From: Myxococcaceae bacterium
Lineage (GTDB): Bacteria; Myxococcota; Myxococcia; Myxococcales; Myxococcaceae
DNA: 8,830 nucleotides
Direction of reading: 5' to 3'
Assembly (NCBI GenBank): GCA_018262385.1
Contig: JAGSPQ010000080.1
Location: 1-8,830, forward strand
A model generated the notes under the pieces. The model was not told the DNA's origin. It searched no databases and saw only the letters and a list, made by a program, of their open reading frames with translations. A program made the position numbers and the translations under genes. This document shows positions 5,506-8,830 of this stretch, piece after piece. Every line of letters begins with the position of its first letter. The first letter of the stretch is position 1.

Positions 5506-6933
5506 ATGCGTCGACTTCTTCCGCTGGTGTTGCTCGCTTCGTGTGGAGTGCCGCTCGACCCCGAGCCCGAGGGCCAGCTTGCCCAGCGCCGCGACGGGAT
5601 CGTCGGCGGGTACACCAACTTCGATGATCCGCAGGTCTTCTTCATGGAGATGACCTACTCGCCGACCTCGGTCTACAGCTGCAGCGCGACGCTGGTCGGC
5701 CGCAAGACGCTGCTCACCGCCGCGCACTGCATCGCGCCCGACGAGCTGGGCCGCAAGCCGACGGTGGAGGTGACCAACGTGCCGCGGGTGAGCGAGGCGA
5801 CGGCCTCGGACTGGATCAAGGTCAGCCGCCAGCGCTACCACCCCAACTACCGGGCGAGCGTGATCCAGAATGACCTCGGAGTGGTCGAGCTCGAGCGGGT
5901 CCCCACCCTGAAGGGGCGGCAGTGGAACCGGGCCAACTTCGGGCCGGAGATCGTGGGAAAGATCGTGCGGGTCTCCGGCTACGGCATCACCTCCACCGAC
6001 GGCAGGAACTCGGGCACCCGGCGCAGCGTCGAGCTGCCGGTGAATGATCTCGATCCGACGCTGCTCAACTTCGGCACCACCAACCAGAAGGGCACCTGCA
6101 GCGGCGACTCGGGCGGCCCGATGTTCTACCGCTTCGCCGACGGCATCGAGCGGCAGATCGGCGTTCACTCTTTCCACCGCGGAGACTGCGGGAAGAACGC
6201 CGACGCCCGGGTCGACAAGGGAGCCGACTTCATCGACCAGTGGTTCCTCGACGTCGAGGCGCCCAGCTGCGCGGAGGACGGCCAGTGCAAGAGCGGCTGC
6301 GTCCCCGAGGACCTCGACTGCACCTGCGCGGCCGACATGCAGTGCAACCCGCTGTGCCTGAGCGCGGCGAAGGACGCCGACTGCGCCGACAGCTGCAGCG
6401 CCGGCAACGTCTGCTCGGTGACCGCCTGCGCCACCCCGGATCCGGACTGCCAGCCGTTCGACGCGCCGTGCGGAATCGACGAGCAGTGCGCGGGGCGCCG
6501 CTGCACCAGCGACCCGCAGAATCTCGAGGGCTACTGCAGCAAGGCCTGCGCGCTGCCGGCCGACTGTCCCACCGGGTTCGAGTGCAGCGGCCCCGGGGTG
6601 TGCGCCCGGCTGCAACTGCCGGTCGCCACCGAGGGGCACAGCTGCACCCCCGGGCAGACCTGGTGCAACGGGGCCCGGCTGAAGTGCGGTGGCCCGGAGG
6701 GCAAGCCGACCCAGTGCCTGCGCGCCTGCCTGGTCGAGAGCGACTGTCTGAACACCGAGTCGTGCACCGCCCGCCCCGACGCCGGAGCGCAGGCGGGGGT
6801 GTGCACCCCGGACATCGTGCTCAATCGAATCAAGGTGGTGGAATACGCCGCCAAAAGCTGCTCGGCCACCGGCGCCGGCCCGGCCGTCCTCGCGCTGCTG
6901 GCGTTGCTGCTGCGCCGCCGTCGGCGCTCGTAG
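5506..6933 (+). CDS. Surface serine protease 3: lipoprotein signal, S1 domain, Cys-rich repeats, MYXO-CTERM tail
   Basis: Third and last gene of the operon, 475 aa. The frame is open far upstream, but only the ATG at 5506 has a Shine-Dalgarno and a signal peptide. MRR plus a hydrophobic run ends in LLASC, a good lipobox (Cys13). IVGG is at 32-35 after an 18-residue acidic propeptide. The triad is His74 (TAAHC), Asp123 (NDLGVVELE) and Ser202 (CSGDSGGP); disulfides are expected at Cys59-Cys75 and Cys198-Cys228. The -6 residue is Gly196. His223 in GVHSFHRG falls near the position that is Gly216 in chymotrypsin numbering, so the S1 pocket may be narrow; this alignment is by eye. Cys/Asp repeats cover 255-315 with the same cysteine spacing as protease 1, and eight-cysteine modules cover 322-433. 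The tail is Ser451-Cys452-Ser453, a Leu/Ala-rich run and RRRRRS, with Ser where the neighbours have Gly. Predicted surface protease, substrate unknown. Confidence 0.94.
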   Translation: MRRLLPLVLLASCGVPLDPEPEGQLAQRRDGIVGGYTNFDDPQVFFMEMTYSPTSVYSCSATLVGRKTLLTAAHCIAPDELGRKPTVEVTNVPRVSEATASDWIKVSRQRYHPNYRASVIQNDLGVVELERVPTLKGRQWNRANFGPEIVGKIVRVSGYGITSTDGRNSGTRRSVELPVNDLDPTLLNFGTTNQKGTCSGDSGGPMFYRFADGIERQIGVHSFHRGDCGKNADARVDKGADFIDQWFLDVEAPSCAEDGQCKSGCVPEDLDCTCAADMQCNPLCLSAAKDADCADSCSAGNVCSVTACATPDPDCQPFDAPCGIDEQCAGRRCTSDPQNLEGYCSKACALPADCPTGFECSGPGVCARLQLPVATEGHSCTPGQTWCNGARLKCGGPEGKPTQCLRACLVESDCLNTESCTARPDAGAQAGVCTPDIVLNRIKVVEYAAKSCSATGAGPAVLALLALLLRRRRRS

Positions 6934-6941
6934 AACGACAA

Positions 6942-6967
6942 CGAGCCGGGGGTTTGGCCCCGGCTCG
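6942..6967. terminator. Stem-loop terminator between convergent genes
   Basis: CGAGCCGGGG (6942-6951) and CCCCGGCTCG (6958-6967) form a perfect 10-bp stem around a GTTTGG loop, eight bases after the stop of protease 3. It could serve both the protease operon and the convergent cytochrome gene, whose stop is at 7000. Neither side has a T-run, so it is not a textbook intrinsic terminator. Confidence 0.65.
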
Positions 6968-6999
6968 GTGGTGAAGCGTCGGCTGGCAGGCGGGTTCGA

Positions 7000-7341
7000 C
7001 TACTTCTTGAACTCGCGCATGTACTTGATCATCGCGTCGACATCCGGGCCCTTGAGGTCTTCCTTGAAGCTGTCCATTTCCTGCTTCACGCCGTCCTTCT
7101 CGGCCTTGAAGCCCTCGAGGATCGCCTTCTTGAAGTCCTCGTCGGTGCCCTTCTGGAACTCCGGGCTCGCCATGTCGCGAACCGCCATCTTCTTGCCCTT
7201 CTCGGTCTGGCCCTTGCCGTCTTTGCCGTGGCAGGCCGAGCACTTCGAGTTGAACAGCCGCTCGATCTTCTTGTCGGCCGCTTGAGCCGAGAAGCCGAAG
7301 AGCACAACCGCCAGGAACGAACCCATCAGAACGCGTTTCAT
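7000..7341 (-). CDS. Small periplasmic class I c-type cytochrome
   Basis: The ATG at 7341 gives 113 aa; it has GGAG at 7350-7347 with a 5-base spacer and begins a signal peptide, whereas the longer start at 7368 adds nine unlikely residues across the leader hairpin. The signal peptide is MKR plus a hydrophobic core ending AQA at 19-21, so the mature protein is about 92 residues. The haem-binding motif CSACH is at 34-38 (thioether Cys34 and Cys37, proximal His38), followed by the usual GKDGKG. The distal ligand is probably Met89 in KQEMDSFK, by analogy with the GKMPAF segment of related single-haem cytochromes. The C-terminal helix DVDAMIKYMREF is typical. The mature protein is rich in Lys. 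It should carry electrons in the periplasm after haem attachment by the cytochrome c maturation system; partners are not encoded here. It appears monocistronic. Confidence 0.93.
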   Translation of the reverse strand: MKRVLMGSFLAVVLFGFSAQAADKKIERLFNSKCSACHGKDGKGQTEKGKKMAVRDMASPEFQKGTDEDFKKAILEGFKAEKDGVKQEMDSFKEDLKGPDVDAMIKYMREFKK

Positions 7342-7359
7342 GGTGTCTCCAAGGTGAAG

Positions 7360-7376
7360 GCCCGACAACGTCGGGC
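7360..7376. promoter_or_regulatory. Perfect inverted repeat in the cytochrome leader
   Basis: GCCCGAC (7360-7366) and GTCGGGC (7370-7376) form a perfect 7-bp inverted repeat with a 3-base centre, 18 bases before the cytochrome ATG on the minus strand. It could be an mRNA leader hairpin or an operator. A weak TAGAAT-like -10 element lies upstream at 7411-7406 without a convincing -35, so the promoter itself is not established. Confidence 0.45.
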
Positions 7377-7499
7377 ACTGGTGTGACGGTTACTGCGACA
7401 GGGGAATTCTATGTTGCCGCTCGCCCTGCCCCCCGTCGTTGGAACGCGGCTGGATTCCAATGGCCTCGGGGCTCTTGGCGCCTCGTACCCCGACGACGA

Positions 7500-7535
7500 G
7501 GGGCCGTCTTGATCGGAATCAAACCGACCGGCCCC
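7500..7535 (-). terminator. Bulged stem-loop downstream of the response regulator
   Basis: The outer arms GGGGCCG (7500-7506) and CGGCCCC (7529-7535) form 7 bp; the inner arms TTGAT (7509-7513) and ATCAA (7518-7522) form 5 bp around a CGGA loop, with unpaired bases between. It starts 8 bases after the stop of the response regulator on the minus strand, where a terminator is expected. No T-run follows. A second small hairpin (CCTCGT 7481-7486 with ACGAGG 7496-7501) overlaps its foot by two bases and could compete with it. The rest of 7377-7499 shows no gene. Confidence 0.45.
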
Positions 7536-7542
7536 GCACTTA

Positions 7543-8235
7543 TCAGCGCTTGAAGAGATACCCGCGGCCGCGCAGGGTGACGAAGTGCACCGGGTGCTCG
7601 GGGTCGGGCTCGAACAGCCGCCGCAGCCGCAAGATGAAGTTGTCGACGGTGCGGTCGGTGGGAAAGGCGTCCATGCCCCAGACCTCTTCGAGGATGTCGG
7701 TGCGCGAGAGCGCCTCGTTCTCGGCGCCGACGAAGAGCTCCATCAGCTTCAGTTCCTTCTCGCTCAGCGACAGCTCGCCCTCGTTGGTGAGCGCCTGCCC
7801 GGTGTCGAAGCGGATCCAGCACTTTCCCAGGGTGACCAGCGGGTGGCCGGTGAGCGTCGGGGCGGTGTGGGCGCGCCGCAGCAGCGCGCGGACCCGCGCG
7901 AGCAGCTCGGCCACGTCGAACGGCTTGGTGAGGTAGTCGTCGGCGCCGACGTCGAGGCCGCGCACCTTCGAGGAGATCTCGTTGCGGGCGGTGAGCATCA
8001 TGATCGGGAAGCCGACTCCCTGCCCGCGCGCTTCCTTGATCAGCTCGAAGCCGTCCCCGCCCGGGAGCATCACGTCGACGATCGCCAGCTCGAAGCCGTC
8101 GGGCCGGCAGATGGCGGCGAGGCCCGACGGGTAGTCGGCCGCGATCTCGACCTGGTGCCCGGCGTGGGTGAGGTTCAGCGAAACCAGCTGGGCGACCAGC
8201 GGCTCGTCCTCCACCACCAGGATCCGCTCAGCCAT
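7543..8235 (-). CDS. OmpR/PhoB-family DNA-binding response regulator
   Basis: A 230-aa two-domain regulator of normal length. The receiver domain (about 4-118) has the acidic cluster Glu9-Asp10-Glu11, phospho-acceptor Asp54 in AIVDVMLPGGDG, Thr82 in MLTAR, and Lys104 in the LTKPF loop. The C-terminal winged-helix domain (about 132-228) has LSLSEKELKLMELF, the recognition region RTVDNFILRLRRLFE and the closing wing RGRGYLF. Phosphorylation by the kinase encoded just upstream should drive dimerisation and binding to direct-repeat sites. Its ATG at 8235 lies inside the end of the kinase gene, with an 8-base overlap and no clear Shine-Dalgarno, indicating translational coupling. The DNA-binding class is sigma-70 type, not an AAA+ enhancer-binding protein, so it cannot by itself activate the sigma-54 promoter in this window. 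Target genes are unknown. Confidence 0.96.
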   Translation of the reverse strand: MAERILVVEDEPLVAQLVSLNLTHAGHQVEIAADYPSGLAAICRPDGFELAIVDVMLPGGDGFELIKEARGQGVGFPIMMLTARNEISSKVRGLDVGADDYLTKPFDVAELLARVRALLRRAHTAPTLTGHPLVTLGKCWIRFDTGQALTNEGELSLSEKELKLMELFVGAENEALSRTDILEEVWGMDAFPTDRTVDNFILRLRRLFEPDPEHPVHFVTLRGRGYLFKR

Positions 8236-8830
8236 TGGGCACCGGGCTGAGGCTCAAGGTGAAGGTGCTGCCCTTCCCTTCGCCGTGCGAGGTGGCGCTC
8301 AGCTCTCCGCCCATCTGCCGCGCGAGCTGGCGCGAGAGCGACAGCCCCAGCCCGCTGCCGTGGCTCACCGACCCCTTCGCCGCGCGCGAGAACGGGTCGA
8401 ACAGCTTCTCGGCCAGCTTCGGGTCGAAGCCGGTGCCGTAGTCGCGCACTTCGAGCCTCCACTTCCCGTTCTCGGTCGAGGTCTGCAGCTCGACCTTCCC
8501 GCCGCCGTACTTGCGCGCGTTGTCGAGCAGGTTCTCGAGGATCACCCGGAACGCGTCGGGGTTGGCGTAGATGCGCACCGGCGGGGCCGGCTTGACCGCG
8601 ACCGCCTCGGAGCCGAAGCCGTGGACCCGATGGGCGAGGACTTCGGCGACCAGCGCGCTGTCCTCGTGGGTCTCGAGCGGGCCGCCCTCGGTGCGGGAGA
8701 CCGCGCGCTGGTAGGCGAGGATCGTCTCGGCGAGGTGCTCGAGGCGATCGCACTCGGCGATGCCGCTCTTCAGCAGCGCCCCGTGCTGCGCGGGGGGCAC
8801 CGAGCCCAGCTCGAGGCTCTGCAGCAGCGC
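8228..8830 (-). CDS. Sensor histidine kinase, C-terminal part (runs off the window)
   Basis: The frame is open to the window edge; 200 residues are visible. A GTG at 8800 is in frame but sits in the dimerisation domain, so it is not the true start. Visible residues 1-43 are the second half of the dimerisation/phosphotransfer hairpin, including ECDRLEHLAETILAYQRA. The phospho-acceptor His and any sensor or membrane part lie beyond the edge. The HATPase domain follows: N-box ILENLLDNARKYG (Asn100, Asn104), G1 box DYGTGFDP (Asp130), F-box LFDPFSRA (about 143-150), G2 box GSGLGLSL (about 158-165), and a final strand GKGSTFTLSLS. All ATP-binding motifs are intact. The TGA (8230-8228) overlaps the start of the response regulator, the usual sign of a cognate pair. 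Confidence 0.95.
   Translation of the reverse strand, partial: ALLQSLELGSVPPAQHGALLKSGIAECDRLEHLAETILAYQRAVSRTEGGPLETHEDSALVAEVLAHRVHGFGSEAVAVKPAPPVRIYANPDAFRVILENLLDNARKYGGGKVELQTSTENGKWRLEVRDYGTGFDPKLAEKLFDPFSRAAKGSVSHGSGLGLSLSRQLARQMGGELSATSHGEGKGSTFTLSLSPVPNG

Noticed and set aside
6181..6246. Granzyme-like Arg226 giving acidic P1 specificity in proteases 2 and 3
   Set aside because: Counting back from the final Trp places Arg of the shared RVD motif at 226, but aligning RVD with the common YTRVD motif puts it at 230. The second alignment also fits protease 1 without a gap, so the claim is not safe.
7543..8235. Response regulator as the direct activator of the sigma-54 protease promoter
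   Set aside because: It has an OmpR-type winged helix and lacks the AAA+ domain needed to activate sigma-54 holoenzyme.

Overview
The window looks like a piece of chromosome from a myxobacterium (phylum Myxococcota). The DNA is very G+C-rich with strong third-position G/C bias. Three encoded proteins end in MYXO-CTERM-type tails (a Gly/Ser-Cys motif, a short hydrophobic stretch and an Arg cluster). The protease operon is preceded by an excellent sigma-54 promoter. The species cannot be named from the sequence alone.

Left part (1-2367): the 3' portion of a hypothetical gene whose visible N-terminus resembles an arrestin/Spo0M-type beta-sandwich runs rightward. It converges, with a 12-base gap, on a leftward gene for an SsnA-like amidohydrolase. 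That amidohydrolase keeps the family fold signatures but has lost three of the expected metal-ligand histidines, so it may be a pseudoenzyme.

Centre (2368-6967): a divergent intergenic region of about 200 bases carries a near-perfect -24/-12 promoter pointing right. It drives an operon of three tandem, diverged paralogues (485, 479 and 475 aa; gaps of 32 and 11 bases). Each encodes a short signal peptide with a lipoprotein-type cysteine, a propeptide, a complete chymotrypsin-fold (S1) serine protease domain starting at IVGG, about 180 residues of cysteine-rich repeats, and a MYXO-CTERM tail. The predicted zymogens would be tethered at both ends, and activation at IVGG would cut the N-terminal tether. 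The residue six before the catalytic Ser is Gly or Gln rather than Asp, and the activation bond follows Gly or Ala. A self- or mutually activating surface protease cascade is therefore possible but unproven. A 10-bp stem-loop closes the operon.

Right part (7000-8830): three leftward genes. A small periplasmic c-type cytochrome forms its own unit, with a leader inverted repeat. Upstream of it lie an OmpR/PhoB-type response regulator and the C-terminal part of its cognate histidine kinase (stop and start overlap by 8 bases), which runs off the window edge. Nothing in the sequence directly links the two-component pair to the proteases. The sigma-54 promoter would need an enhancer-binding protein, which this OmpR-type regulator is not. 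No tRNA, rRNA, CRISPR array, insertion sequence or phage gene was seen.
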